In this document: positions 1 to 13,000 of the stretch, one piece after another | Position numbering within the stretch: position 1 is the stretch's first letter | Layout of the letters: every line of letters starts with the position of its first letter | Origin: Mugil cephalus | Taxonomy: Eukaryota > Chordata > Actinopteri > Mugiliformes > Mugilidae | Length of the DNA stretch: 64,000 nt | Assembly: GCF_022458985.1 (NCBI RefSeq) | Contig: NC_061779.1 | Span: 11,110,501-11,174,500, forward strand | Direction of reading: 5' to 3' | The notes under the pieces: model-generated | What the model saw: only the letters and a program-made list of their open reading frames with translations | What the model was told of the DNA's origin: nothing | Database searches by the model: none | Program-made: the position numbers and the translations under genes

Positions 1-195
1 ATGGATGAATAATTATGCAGTATAATTTTTAATCTAAATCTAAATAATACAAGATTTTAAGGATATTACTCCACAAAATGTGTTCTGTTCTGTTCGGTTC
101 TGTATTTCAGGCTGTTGAGTGACTGCAGCACTAGGCGCGAGCTGTGGGAAACGTGATAAGCCTTCTGCTGAACCAGGCCAAATCACAGCTCTCAC

Positions 196-3100
196 CTGTT
201 TCTATGGCTTCAGCTTCACTGGACTTCCACTTCTCTGCGACGTCATTTGCTAGGGGATCATCAGGGTTGGGTGCACTTAGTAAAGCCTGGATTGATAGCA
301 GCACTGTGCGAATCTGCAGAGCTGGTGACCATTTATCTACATAAGGACAAATGGGAAACCACAGAGGGACAACAAAGTGTAAGACACTGAAAAGAGAGTA
401 AAAAGGAGAATGATGCATCTCTTCATTCTGCAGTAGCAGAGCAGTGAAGACAGCAGCAGCAGCAGCGGCGGCGGTGGCACAAACTCCAGTCAGGGTGTAA
501 AGTGTAACATAAGAGGTGTTTGAGCTTTTGAACAAGATGAAATTGTCAGTTCATTCACAAGTCAAACATCACAGCAAACAATACATACAAGCTGTCCTTC
601 GGTACTAGGTCTGACCCGACAGAACAAAGACAACAGTGAAGTGAATTTTAATGTGGCTTACCTTTCAAAATGTCTAGACATATTCTCCCCAACTTGTCGA
701 CGTTGGGATGATATATTTTGGTCATGAAACGTACTTTAGGAGCTGCCATGGGGTATTCTTCCGGTAAAAACAGTTCAAGTTTAAACGTGCCTCCTTCAAA
801 AGGTGAGTCCTGAGGCCCAGAAATGACCACATGAAAGTAGCGTGCGTTGCTTTCGTCTGGCTCCGCCTTGATGCCTGGGACCGGCTCTGCAAGCAAGCGC
901 TGAGTTTCCTGGTAAATAAACAGAAAAGAGTATCTAAATTGTAATGTGTTTTCTGGTGCCTGGTTGTTGTCTTGTCTCCTTGCTCACACTCTTCCTCCGT
1001 ATCTAATTAGGCTCACCCAGGACTGGTAGGAGCACCTGAACCAGCCACAGCAGATCACTGATCAGCTCCCTTTATAAGGAATGCCATGGCTTCCCTCCCT
1101 TGGTCTGCGTCGTGCAAGTTTTTTTCTGTCGCTAACGAAGACTTTTAGGCTTTGAGTTAGTTTTAGTGCCTCTGAGGGAGAGACAGTCTCCTTCCCTGGC
1201 AGCTGATTTTGTGTTTTCCTTCCCCTGGAGTTTACAGCATGTTCGCTTGGCCTTTTTTATCCCCTGTAGAGTTAATAAACTCATGCTGACTTTCCCCCAA
1301 CCCCAGTCATCACAGCATTATTAGACTGCAAATGCTGCCCCAATAAGCAGCAAACAGCATGGAGCTTCAAAAAGAAATATATATATATATGTATATATGT
1401 ATTGATATTGTATTGATCCCGGAGGGGAAATTATGTTCCACTTGTTTGACCCATCTATTTGTTTGTGTATCTGTTTGTGAGTACAGTTGGTGCACTGAGC
1501 TGCAGCCTCATTTTTGAGAATATGTCTATAAAATAAAAAAAATAAACTTAAATGAAACATTTTTTTATTTCTTTTTATTTTAATTTATAGGGTATGTACT
1601 GTATATATTGTTTTAAAATGTATTATATTATTATTTATTAGGTTTTATTTCATTGAATCCAAAGTATGGAGTTTTATTTAACTAGTTGACATAAAGAGAA
1701 ATACAAACAGATTTCTTTTTTATTTTGGTAGCACATGAAGAGAAGAAAGCAGCAGCACAGATTCCTAAGACGGAGTCGATCCCTCGCCCGTGCTGTAATT
1801 AAGGTTAATAAATTTACTGAACTTAAAGAAGCCTACCAGTAGGCTAATGCACAACCATAAATTCCTAACAAAATGCTGCTAAAGAAGACACAGAGCACGT
1901 TCTACACAAACGAAACAGTGATTTCAATAGGAGCAATCAATCTTTGCCTTTGAAAACAACTTGTCTCTCTAGCTCTTGCATAACCCCTTCAGTCTTTCAA
2001 CAACAATTTGCATATTATTTCAATGTAATATTGCACGTAAAAGACATATATAAAGCTCGGACCCGCTGTTTATATCCATCGGGAATTGTAATACATAAAG
2101 GCACCATATGTCCCTCTTTTGATATTTGCAAAAGTATTTTAGGCACCTGTTCTACCAAATGCAGAAAGAAGTGACAAAGATACAGAGGAAAGCCTTGTTT
2201 TACACACTTAATTTGAACCATTACATTTAATTAAGCTTAAATCTGACGTATAGCCTTATATTAGAGCTGCAAATAGTTGTGCCTTGTTATCACTGCTGAA
2301 GCTAGAAGCTAGAGGCCACATAGCTGTCGTCCTTGAACATGGAGGTGAGGGTGGTTTTGACTGCATTGGTAGCTCCAGACACTGTGCAGTACGAAATTGT
2401 CTTTTAGAGGTGACACTGACTCAGCCACCCCACCATGGGGGACCAGCACTCTAGCAACCATCAGCCACTGCAGCAAGGATACTCCTGGCTCACAGTGACA
2501 GCCAAGCAGCCTGCAGAAACACCTGACTGCGAAAGAGGTGCAAGTATCTGACACGGTTTGTGGTTTATGGTCTGCATGAAGCAGCGTAAGGGACACACTA
2601 TAGGGAAACTACATTCCAGCTCACTACTCATACAAGCTGTTTTATTTCTCCTCAACCAATCACTTTTCCTTCCAGGTTATCTGTTTTAGCACTGATAATA
2701 TAACATACTGCCCACCCTGTGTGAATCTGTTTCACTATTTTCACAATCTGAAAAAATCTGGATCCTGTTGTGGCAGTTTGAAATGCACACCTGATTACAG
2801 CAGAACAACACCCGCCACCATTGTTTTTTGACAGGCTTTTCCTCCGTGAAACTGGGAGTGAGATTCCTGAAATGCTTCAGATAACCCACAGACAAAACCG
2901 TGCAGTGAAAACACAGACAGAAGAGGGGCTCCCAGTCCCAGTCACACGCTCTGAGGGCTCAAGGGCTCGGTCCATAATGTACCGTTCCCATCCAACCGAC
3001 TGCAGGCTGTGATCTGCTTCCTCACACACCTGAGTAACATTTACTATTCACTAACAACACTACACATAGCGAAGGTTATTTTCAAATTCAAATCAACTTA

Positions 3101-4475
3101 ATAAGTGGAGTTATTAGGTTAACTATAGGCTAATGTAAATGTGGGAATGTGGGACACATCTGTATTACAAATAATATGGGATATTTTTGAAATCTGCCTA
3201 CGCCACAGAGGAAATCTGTGCAAAGAAATCAATCACAGTAGAAAGAAAGAAAAGTGGAAAAAAATATATGAATCTAGGGTAAAACTGATGTTGTTACTAT
3301 TGTATTTTAACTGCTGTGATAGGGAAAATGCGCTTGCAACTCAGCATTTTAATAGTGTTAAGCACACACTCACTTACCAGTACATTAAGCACATCATTAA
3401 AAAACTAATTCAATAATCACTTATTGTCATTATGTGTGTAGATATGGATAGTCGCTCCTGGCTAAAGTGGTGCAAATATAAAAAAAAAAAAAACTGCAGA
3501 ATAATCCCTAAAACATAAAATAAACATAAATAAAAAAATAGAGCTGTACAGATACATACATATACTTAAGTCATGTTATGAAAGTCCTGCACTAAATTTT
3601 GTCTTAACAAATGTTATGTTATTCATCAGTTGTTTTAAAAATATAACTGAGACAGATGTTGGTTGTCTGTGGTTCGTTGTAATATTGAATTATATCGTGT
3701 TCTTATTAGTTTGACAATTTTAGTCAGTGATTCAGGCTCAAAAATAGAAACACCTTTGAGTTTAATTCCGTGCAGTTTAACAGCACAACAAACTTACAAA
3801 ATGAACGGTCACGAAGGGGGATTTATTGCAGCACTGTTTTGTGAGAAAACACTAATTTTTTCACTACTGTTCATAATGTTTTGACGTGAGCTCCTTTATT
3901 AACGTCTACTAACGTCCAACTACAGCAGTTACTGAAAACGTAAACTGAAACGAAAATAATAATAATAAAGAACAACGAGATGAATCTCATTGACATTTTA
4001 CGTCAGTGTTAGTTTGCAGTAAAAATATTGGACTTATCAGACCGGCGTTAGCTTCTCAATTATTCCTGCTTTTATTAGTCAAACACAAGCAATGCTAACA
4101 AACTAGCCGGGGCTAGCGAAGTTAGCCTGGGTATCCTGTCAACTTGAGAATAAAAAAGTATATTTAGAAAAAAAATACGGCCATTATGCACACAGCACAC
4201 CAACATAGATATTTGCGCCAAAGAGTTGACGTATTTATTTATTTTTTTAACCGGTGGCGTCTCTGTGTATCTAGACATAGGGACGAGGCGGAAGTTACTT
4301 TACTAACTAACGTTAGCCGGATGGATGCTAAGGTTAGCGTACAAAACTGTTAACTGGTAAATTTAGACTGTGAATGCAGAGGCTCTCGTTACAGAAAATG
4401 TCAGTGTTTTTTTATTATGCGTGTGCGTGTCTGTGAAATTATTACCTTAATGATTCTGCGGGGCAGTCCTGCCAT
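196..4475 (-). CDS. ube2n: Ubiquitin-conjugating enzyme E2 N (Ubc13), 3' end missing
   Basis: E2 enzyme that pairs with a UEV partner (Uev1a/Mms2) to build K63-linked ubiquitin chains in NF-kB signalling and DNA-damage tolerance. Coding exons, minus strand: 4446-4475 ([10 protein letters not shown]), 662-908 and 196-336, each bounded by GT-AG. Exon 2 carries the E2 HPN motif ([14 protein letters not shown]) with the catalytic Cys at residue 87, numbered as in human because no indel is seen. Exon 3 carries [20 protein letters not shown]. These exons give 418 nt; the family length of 152 aa needs 459, so one 41-nt exon (C-terminal RAWTRLYAMNNI in human) should lie left of base 1. I looked for it in bases 1-195 and did not find it. 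Near-identity to mammalian UBE2N makes the call secure; whether this is the a or b teleost paralogue cannot be told. Confidence 0.95.
909..4445 (-). other. ube2n intron 1
   Basis: 3.5-kb intron between the ten-codon first exon and the catalytic exon. It is AT-rich with short A/T and TA runs near 1378-1400 and 3480-3492. I see no second gene on either strand; the open frames here are short and resemble no known family. A piece around 1410-1440 looks like the 3' tail common to fish retroposons but is too short to classify. Confidence 0.6.
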
Positions 4476-4597
4476 CTTGTCTTAAATGCGGGCTTTTAGC
4501 TCTCGGAGTGCCTTCTCTCTCTGTGGCATTGACAGCAAGCACACGTCTTCCGGGTTCTCTACGTCATCATCGTGGAGCGTGGCTGACAGGTCATAAC

Positions 4598-4622
4598 AAT
4601 AATAATAATAATAATAATAATA
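4598..4622. repeat. (AAT)n microsatellite
   Basis: About eight units, 120 bp upstream of the ube2n start codon. Confidence 0.9.
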
Positions 4623-4858
4623 TAAAAAAACACTTGTTTGTCTTCTTTAACACGACTGACGAAGAAAGTGGCTGTTCGTTTTGCGCTACTGTCTGGCTAA
4701 TTAATAATAAACATATGATTATTTTTATCACTTACCTTAAATGTAAAAAAACAAAAAACAACTATTAACCTCGTTATTTTATATGGGAAATTGTATATTC
4801 ACAAAGCTGAGTGGTCAAAAGCTAAGTTATTTATCACTGAAAATTATATACACAAATC

Positions 4859-5045
4859 AGGAATAACATTATGACCATATTGCGTACCATTTGCCTCCAA
4901 AGCAGTTGTGAGTCATCAGTGAATGGATATGGGCCTTCTGAGTACAATTGGGTCACTTTGGGTCCTATGGATTGGAGGGGGAGGGTTCTGTGGATCATGC
5001 CTGTTCCAGTGCATCTCACAGATACTTTACCACAAATTGGAGGCC
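4859..5045. mobile_element. Tc1/mariner-like transposon remnant
   Basis: About 190 bp that aligns by eye with the fragment at 31155-31453. Shared segments include 'cattatgacc', 'ttgcgta', a 'cctccaaa..' stretch, 'gggccttctgag' and 'ctgtggatca', in the same order. Text of this kind is typical of the terminal part of a common fish Tc1-like family. No open frame of useful length and no intact ends are visible, so it is a dead fragment. It lies between the ube2n start and c1qtnf4. The family assignment is from memory of fish repeats, so it is moderate. Confidence 0.5.
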
Positions 5046-7470
5046 ACCTTATGTTGTTTTTTTGTTTTTTTATGTTTTTTGGAGGCCAAGGTTGTTCTGA
5101 CGTTAGTGTCTCACACTTCCTCTCTCTGTTTCAGACAAAACTGCATCACTTCAACACATCCAAGGACCAATAAGGCCAAGCAGCACAGCTGCCTTTTCTT
5201 TCTTACTTGTTTTTTCTGCAACACAGGCTGAATAGAAGCTGTAGATTAGAAGGGGTTTTGGAGCTCCTCCTCCTCCTCACATATCTGTATGGAGAAAAAG
5301 CTTTGTCCCTTTGGATGTCAGGCCTGTTACGTGGACATTAGCCGAGCAGCACACTCACGGGAACTTTATTTAAAAAAGTCTGACCAAGAATTCATCCAGC
5401 ATGCAATTTCTGCCCGAAAGTAGTTCAGCAGGTGGGTTTAATACTTTTTTGATTGGTTTATTTATTTTTTTAAATATGTTTATTGAATATAGGAAGCTTG
5501 TCTGTTTTTAATGTTTCAACAAATTAAAGTTTGCCATCGTGAATATGTGATGCTGTGAGTTAGTTAATTGCATGCATGCTTTATTTTACATTGCTGTCAG
5601 ACAAATGTCAATTCTTCTCATTAAGCATATGATATGTCACACTGTGATTTTTCTAAAATGTCAAAATGAGATTTTAAATAGTTAATTTCATCCCTTAGGT
5701 GAGAGAGTCTGACTCTTTTGCCATTCTTTTGTGAGCTCATGCATTTCCCATGAGTAGCCTAGATTTTTCGATAGTTTACCTCTGGAATCCTATCACATGT
5801 CTTATGTAAAATCTGCATTTTACCAGGGACTTACAATTACTCAGCTCTGTTGGCTTTTAAAGGTAAAACATTTATATTTACTTAGCGGAGATCAGGGAAC
5901 CCTGTTCAGACAAATCTGTCCATCTGGGGTTTAAAACTTACTTAGTTTTGTACACGTGTGAAAACATATTATTTGTAATTTTTATTAAAAACCTCGAAAG
6001 GTAACATGTAGACAAAATAAGTTTTCGTAAAATATCAAAAAGCAGAAACTTCCACAAAAATATACTTATAGTAGTAAGTGATTTGCTCATCCACACTTCC
6101 AGCTATTGATTCTCTTACACTTTGCAGTGGTGTCTTTTAGCCTTTCTCTCCCGCCACACCTCACCAGCCCTCTGAAATTTTCCATTGTTCAACACACACA
6201 GGAACAGATGAACCAGCGCCTAATGCAGTCCCTTCTCTCAGTGCACAGGGAGACCAGACAATACCAGCCACATTACAGAGGCTGCTGCTCACGCTGAGCG
6301 CCCGATTTGAAGATTAATGTCAACAGAGTGTAGCCAGACTTCCTTATCAACGTGGAGTATTTGATACAGAGGAAGTAGAGTTTGAGCTTAGTTTGATACA
6401 CACTCGTCCATTTGATGAAAGTGTATGTTTGTGCTTTGTGCCAGCCTTTATGCCTCACGGCGTGACTTTAGAGGCCTTGGTATAATGCATATTGAAAGAA
6501 ACAATACCATTATAGATTGAGTATAGATTGATTATAGATTTTTGTATTATTTTTTACTTTTCTTGTTTAAATATAAAGGTAGGCTACACCAGTAGTAGCT
6601 CGGCGGAAATGCTGGAGATGGTGAAACAGCTTGTCGAAATCTGTAAAACTGAACCAGGACGAGTCCAAAATGCAAAAACATGGCTCATTACACCAACAAA
6701 AACTTTGGGTTGTCTTACCTTTTAACAAAACCTGTTTGTCTCCAGTCTTTAGAAAAAAACTCTTTGAACAAAAACAAAAAAGTGTAAATTCATTACACCT
6801 GGTGACGATGCTAAAGTTGGAACAATGCAGTTAAATTTTTGCTTATATAGCATCAATGATAACATTTTCTTAAGGTTTATTTATATTTTAATTCTTTGTA
6901 GGTTTATTATTCATTTCATTTACTTAGTGTTGTTAGTAAAGGAGACTTGCAAAGTAAGCATTTAATTGTGAGGTCTGAACTGCTGTTTTTACGTAACATA
7001 TGACAACGCAGACTTTACAGAAGTAACTCAAGCACTACTTCAACAGTGGCAAGAAAAAAACGTGTTGCTCACATGGGCGTCAGCTTGTTTAGTAGAGAAA
7101 AAGAAAAAAGGCAGGCAGGACAGAGGAGAAGGGAGGAGAGGGAGCAGAAGAAAAAAGGAAAATTAATTTATACATCTGGATAAAGCATACATGCAGCATG
7201 TAAATAAGATTGAAGGAGGAGTATGTGATACTGTGTGATGCTTGATACATTGAGGTTGATGGTGTATAAGTGGGTTTACAAAGTGCACATTAAAAGCACA
7301 AAGGGAGGAATGGGGCTGTAAGCAGTGAAGACTGGGACTAGGACCACAGGTGAGAAACTCAAGTCTCCCACTCAGTCTTTTACTCATCTGTGTCATGTTT
7401 TGCACTTGTTTTTTTTTTAGCCCACTGGAGAACACACTACTACTACTACTACCTGGGGTGTTTGTTCATC

Positions 7471-8496
7471 ATGATCACCTACTCTGGACCAGTTTCCCCC
7501 CTCCACCCCCCTCCGATGTCACCAGGTGTCCGCTCTGCTTTCTCCGCCACGCAGACCAACAGCGTAGTGGGGGGCAAGCAGAAGGCGGTGACTTTCAACA
7601 GGCTCCTGGTCAACATCGGAGGGGACTTCAACCCGGACAACGGCTACTTCCGCTGCCGCATACCCGGAGCTTACTACTTCTCCTTCTCCGTGGGGAAGTT
7701 TCCCAAAAAGATGCTTTCTGTCATACTGGTGAAGAATGGAGAGGAGGTGCAGGCCATAGCCTACGACGACTACCGCAAGAAAGGGAGGAAAGTTCAGAGC
7801 CAAAGTGTGATGATCAGCTTGAAGGAAATGGACACAGTGTGGCTGCTTTTACAGCAGAGCCCTCAGTACGCTCTGTACAGCAATGCTGGGCCTTACATCA
7901 GCTTCTCCGGTTATCTCGTCTATCCTGACATGCCCCAGGCCAGCTACATCAGCAACCAGGAGTCCTCAACGCTGCTGTCCTACCCAAACTGCCCGCCTCA
8001 GACTGACGCCTGGTCAAGAGGTCAGACGATGGAGCAGCCGAGGTCTGCCTTCTCAGTGGCTCGGACATCCGCGCTCATGGGCCAGAGCAGCATGCAGCGG
8101 GACAAGACGCCTCTGAACTTTGACGTGGAATATGTCAACATAGGGGGCCATTTCAACAAAAGCTCAGGCCTGTTCACCTGCCACTTCCCCGGAGCGTACT
8201 TCTTTGCCTTCACAGTGGGGAAACACCCTCGCAAAGCAGTTTCCGTGAAGCTGATGACGGGGAAGGGCGTGGTGCAGGCGATGGTGTTCGACGAGGACAC
8301 GTCAAAGAGACGGGAGATGCAGAGCCAGAGCTTGTTGCTGTCCCTCCGCAAGGGCGACAGCGTTTGGCTGTACAGCCAGCAGGACGAGCGTTACGCCGTC
8401 TACAGCAACCAGGGGAGGTACACGACGTTTTCTGGCTTCTTGGTTTATCCCGATGCAGAAACGCCTCCCACCGACCAGGGCAGAACTCATCTATAA
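7471..8496 (+). CDS. c1qtnf4: C1q/TNF-related protein 4 (two tandem C1q domains)
   Basis: CTRP4 is a secreted factor and the family member made of two globular C1q domains without a collagen stalk. The frame from ATG 7471 gives 341 aa; human CTRP4 is 329. Domain 1 spans about residues 20-150 (from [10 protein letters not shown] to FSGYLVYPD). Domain 2 spans about 190-325 (from [10 protein letters not shown] to FSGFLVYPD). Each holds the diagnostic VNIGG, PGAY and FSG-LVYPD motifs, and all of this lies in one exon, as in mammals. The start is uncertain. The 7471 ATG gives [12 protein letters not shown] with no signal peptide, and reading upstream in frame meets a polypyrimidine/AG acceptor at 7420 and, across the putative intron, a stop at 7319. 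The bases just before it encode [11 protein letters not shown] from a (TAC)5 run. The domains are certain; the N-terminus is not. Confidence 0.9.
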   Translation: MITYSGPVSPLHPPPMSPGVRSAFSATQTNSVVGGKQKAVTFNRLLVNIGGDFNPDNGYFRCRIPGAYYFSFSVGKFPKKMLSVILVKNGEEVQAIAYDDYRKKGRKVQSQSVMISLKEMDTVWLLLQQSPQYALYSNAGPYISFSGYLVYPDMPQASYISNQESSTLLSYPNCPPQTDAWSRGQTMEQPRSAFSVARTSALMGQSSMQRDKTPLNFDVEYVNIGGHFNKSSGLFTCHFPGAYFFAFTVGKHPRKAVSVKLMTGKGVVQAMVFDEDTSKRREMQSQSLLLSLRKGDSVWLYSQQDERYAVYSNQGRYTTFSGFLVYPDAETPPTDQGRTHL

Positions 8497-8940
8497 ATAT
8501 GTCAACCCTTCATAAAAGCTAGTTTTGTAGTAAATCTGTAGTTTATTTTTATGTGGATGGCTCGGAAGTAATATAATTCCTAAAGGTAACACATGTTACG
8601 CCACAAGATGGTGCTGCGACCTAAATATACACTCTAACCTGCAGGCAAGCTTTTCAATCGAGTGCAATTAGCCGCAAGACATCACAAAATCAACGTATGT
8701 GTTTAGATAACGAGTTTTCAGTGAAGTTTTGGTTCACAGATATATGTTAACGTCTTTGTATTTACACATTTTTAAATTTAAGTTTTTGTACACTGTCAGG
8801 TATAGCTGTGTAAATGATGTAAAGTTCATTAAAATGTACAACAATGTGTATGGAGGTTTTGCATTGTAGATAGATATGTTGAAATGTTTTGTCTTCATTA
8901 AAAAAAATTAAAGTTTGTAAAGTTTCTTCTCAGTAAAATT

Positions 8941-8948
<8 letters not shown>

Positions 8949-9029
<81 letters not shown>
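8949..9029. repeat. (TA)n microsatellite
   Basis: About 40 uninterrupted TA units, directly downstream of the c1qtnf4 3'UTR. Confidence 0.98.
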
Positions 9030-9032
<3 letters not shown>

Positions 9033-9110
9033 CAGCTAGTGTAACTGGCACTAGCCAAAAAAAGGGCTTAATATTTTAGCCACTCTGGGTGGTGGTGCAG
9101 TGCAGGAGTG

Positions 9111-9113
<3 letters not shown>

Positions 9114-9168
<55 letters not shown>

Positions 9169-9170
9169 AA
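9114..9170. repeat. (GAAA)n microsatellite
   Basis: About 14 copies of a tetranucleotide, a pure purine tract on the plus strand, 85 bp after the TA tract. Confidence 0.98.
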
Positions 9171-10014
9171 TGGATTAAATGCATTAAAAACAGTCAACAG
9201 CAATGTTAAATATTCTTTATTAGCCACCTGAAAATTGAACTAAAACACGCAAAAACACAGACACGGTCTTTTAATTGAGGCGATCTGTTCCTATGTTAAC
9301 TGGGGGCATAAATAAGACTAAATAATACAAAGTCAATGATTTTGTGGTGGGGAAATCGCAAATTATGCAATGTGAGATTGTCTCCTATTTCATCATGGAA
9401 ACCTTTCCACATAAATAATTTAATATTTTGCTGTTTCTTGTTCATTTTAAACAAGACACGTTCTTTTTAAAAAGCTGTTTTCCACATGTGTCAGATGTTG
9501 CTCGTGTGGTGTTTCTTCCATCTCCCCTCATAAACCTTTTTTTCCTTAAAACCTTACCATTTAGGGCTGATGTAGGGTACAGAACATTTGTGCACAGCTA
9601 TTGTGACACTATGTTTTACTAACAAAATAGGAATAAATTAATGCAGGAAAACTAAATCTCACACTTTGTATGAGCACCGTCTTGGCCTTGAATAAGTTCC
9701 AGTGTTTGTACTTGTTTGACTAATCAACAATTAAAAAAAAAAAGAAGTTTGTTAAATCCAAACCTTTGGACAGATTTCTCGTTTTTTCTGAAAATCCTGC
9801 CACGATTAATACAAATGGTGGTGTGAGCCATGAAAAAAATACATGAACAATATCCTAAACCATCCATAGAGTCAGTGCCTGCACCTAACCCCCCCGACGT
9901 CAGGCTCAACAGAAGCTTCTGGTATAGGATTTTAACTCCTCACATCCTGCGATATAAATACACACTGCTGCAAATGTTCTTCTTGCTGTCACCTCCTTCA
10001 GCCAACTCAGTGCT

Positions 10015-13000
10015 TCACTGCACATCCCAGATCTCACAGAGCAATGGGGTGAATTTGTGGTCGTTCATTCTCCAGGACGAGAGCATCTCAGAGTGGTAGT
10101 GGTTGAGAGTTCTCAGCTCTGTCAGGCGGCCCAGGAGGCGAGCGAAGTACTGAGGCTCCTGGGGATGCTGCAGGACGCACAGCTTCCTCAGCACGTCCAG
10201 CATGGGCTCCTGAAGTTTCTCAACCGCCTGATGATCCTTCACGTACGGCCGATCTGGAGAGGAACGCACAGGGTTATATGACCATTTGTCAAAGATTGTA
10301 GCTGCTGATTTAGGAAACATAATGAAACCTAACAAACCGCTTCTGGATGGGTAAAAACTGTTATGGCTCACCTGGCGTCAGGATGGTTATGGCGGTGAGG
10401 AGAGCCTGTTCCTCCTGCGTCATCTGGAGCTCACCAATACTTTTATAAAAGTTGAACATGGGTGTGATGAATTCTTCTGATATACCTGCACAAGGAAAGA
10501 GTAAAATATTCTTCAATTTAAATTTGGAATAAGGGATAGCTTAATTTTGAATGCAAAATGCAAAATAATAATAGTAGTATATTTATAAATAGCACGACGA
10601 GGCGTTTAATATATATACATATAGGAATGCATATAATAGGAAGGGCGTCCCTACTTAATCTTTTCATCAGTTTGGCCTGAAAAACTTTGAAGACCCCTGA
10701 TGTACAGTATTCCTGGTCTACATGTATAAAACAACTTCATTTCTATGTGTCATTTCATACACAATGCGTTAGAAGTTTCATACAGCCGTAGTCGAACAGA
10801 CTGGAATGAAAGTAGACACAAACATTTTAATGTTTAATTAATAGCACCACTGTAGCCAGTCAACCATGATGAACAATAAAAGGTTCAAACACTATATTGT
10901 AACAGTACTTATTAGAAATCAGAGGGTCCTAAGGTGGCTGGTAGTCCATTATAAGATGAACTAGACAGGAAGAAGAGGAAGAAATATGAGAGGAACAAGA
11001 AACTGCTCTATGTTTTGGGTGTTTTTAGGTTTATCAATGTGCTACATAATATATACTGAGTGAGTGATATCAAAAGAAGAACAAAGGATGTGAATTTTAA
11101 GGAACATCATTTTGCAGAACTGTCTGCAGAGCCCTGCAGCACATACCAAACAAACATCACGTTTCCTGCTTTTTTATTTTAGGTAATAACTGCCAAATAT
11201 AAGAACTTATGGAAGAATATCTAAAACTGCTCTCTATGAAATGTTTTTATTCAGGTAAAATGCTCTTCCACACTGGCGTCAGTTCCTACTTTTGACGCTC
11301 TTCAAACTAGTTGAGGGGCTCAGTCTGCTCGGACGCATCATCGAGCTTTCAGAAATGCCATTGGGGCTCAGAGGGAGAGAGGAGGACAATAGCAATCCTG
11401 ATGTTTTGATAAAGAACAATAGTCTCTCCAGACAGCTTTGCTCCCTCATTCTCCCAGACTGGCCTTTAGTGTGAATATTTCTTATCCCTGCCATTCACAC
11501 CACAGCAGCGCCAAGGGACTCTGTGACGCACTCGCACATCACCGCTGCTGTCTGTCTAACTGTCCAGCCTGTTGACAGAATGACACCTCACGTACATTTA
11601 AATGGTTTTGAAACCAGCAAGCAAACCACCTGAGTAAACAGGCAACAAACCACTTGGGTAACTGTGTGCTTTAACAAATTAATCTTTACGGCACTAAACA
11701 GCCTTCATCACGAGCACGCACGCACACTTCAGCAGAGTAAAACTATACCCAGCCGAGGAGTGTGAGCACGTGTAAACTACACCGAGACGAAGATCAACAG
11801 GTCAGCACACATCTCCCAGCTGCATCGCACAGATCGGCAAGATCAAATATTGAAGGAGGATCTGACTAGACTAGTGACTTGTTGGCTGCTGCAGCAGGTG
11901 GAGCAGAAGATGGCTGAAGGTCATGAATCAGACGTTAATGTGTTACCAGACTACTGTGACTCTATGTACGGAACAGGATTAGGGCCACAAGCCATAAAGC
12001 CACATATAGGCTATATACACAATTCAGACTTTGTTCCAAAAAGTCTTAGATTAAAGTCAGATTTCTGAGAATAAAGTCAGAATCTGACAAAAAGTCACAA
12101 CCAAAAACCTTAATCCCTTTCCGTATTTATGTGTTCAGTTTAGAAAGACACATTTATTTTGAGACACTCTGTTATTAGTTACACAATCTGAGGTGAGATT
12201 AAAATCAGAGCTCTATTAATACAGTCTGAATTGTGAGTTTAAAGTTGACACAAAAAGTCGACATTGTTTACAGTGGTCCTAAACCTCTAGTGTGTTTATG
12301 TGAAAGGGCTTTAGAAAGCTACACTTGCTTCTGGAGACTCTGTTGCTATAGTTATACGTCTGAATCTCAGTCAGTACCAGTGGCGTGGGGTCAGTACCAC
12401 GGCCCCACCAGAGGGCGTGCTGTGCAGACGGGTGGTCAGCAAGTCTTCCTGTGTCAAAAATGTTGTTGCGCATAAGTTAATAAGTAATAAACTTTGTCTC
12501 CAATGAAATGTTTGCATGTGATGAACTCAATTTCATCTTTAGACACTTTCTGTAGTGGTGTTGTGTGTGGAAAAAGGTGTGGGAGCACATGAACCAGAGG
12601 ATTTAATAATTTCTCAAGAGGGAAAAGACAAAACTAGGTCATTCAACCAGGAGTGCTTTAAGCAGAAAACTTGGTTAATCGGGAGCTCATCAAAAAGGCG
12701 CTTGGTAAGTAATTTATTGTTAATCTAAATGGAATTGATAATGTAATTTACATATTGTTTGAATTATAGTGGAATTTGTGTAATGCATAGCTGGCGATAC
12801 GTATGTCAGAGATACAACATCACGGAGCTGAAATGGCTGCTTGGCTGTATATTGTGTATGGTGACTTTGTATATTGATTGCTGTGAGTTTGCGATGCCAT
12901 TTGGTGGTGCTATTGTATGTTAATGAATGTCATCAGATTGGCATTGTTTGTGTGAGGGCATTATTCAGTTACAATTTTGTTTGTTTTTTCGTTGTGAGGG

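Larger units (their letters stand above)
4476..7470. other. Intergenic region between ube2n and c1qtnf4
   Basis: The ube2n promoter should lie just above 4475; the flanking DNA is moderately GC-rich with an (AAT)n tract at 4598-4622. The middle holds the Tc1-like remnant at 4859-5045 and otherwise A/T-rich sequence. Near the right end a good splice donor (ccacag/gtgaga) closes a possible non-coding first exon of c1qtnf4 at 7349, with an acceptor at 7420, giving a 71-bp intron. No other coding sequence is supported. Confidence 0.5.
8497..10014. other. Convergent 3' region of c1qtnf4 and nr1h4
   Basis: The two genes converge here. The plus-strand c1qtnf4 3'UTR likely ends near the ATTAAA signals at about 8828 and 8897. 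The nr1h4 3'UTR comes from the right on the minus strand. Between them lie two long adjacent microsatellites (separate entries). No coding sequence is seen. Confidence 0.55.

Noticed and set aside
1-195. Last ube2n coding exon within the window
   Set aside because: No sequence encoding RAWTRLYAMNNI with a stop was found on the minus strand here.
7390-7470. Non-ATG (GTG) start giving [13 protein letters not shown] as a c1qtnf4 signal peptide
   Set aside because: The hydrophobic stretch is translated from a splice polypyrimidine tract and AG acceptor; no ATG in frame.
7350-7928. 192-codon plus frame overlapping c1qtnf4
   Set aside because: Out of frame with the two clear C1q domains; Pro/Ser/Leu-rich shadow translation.
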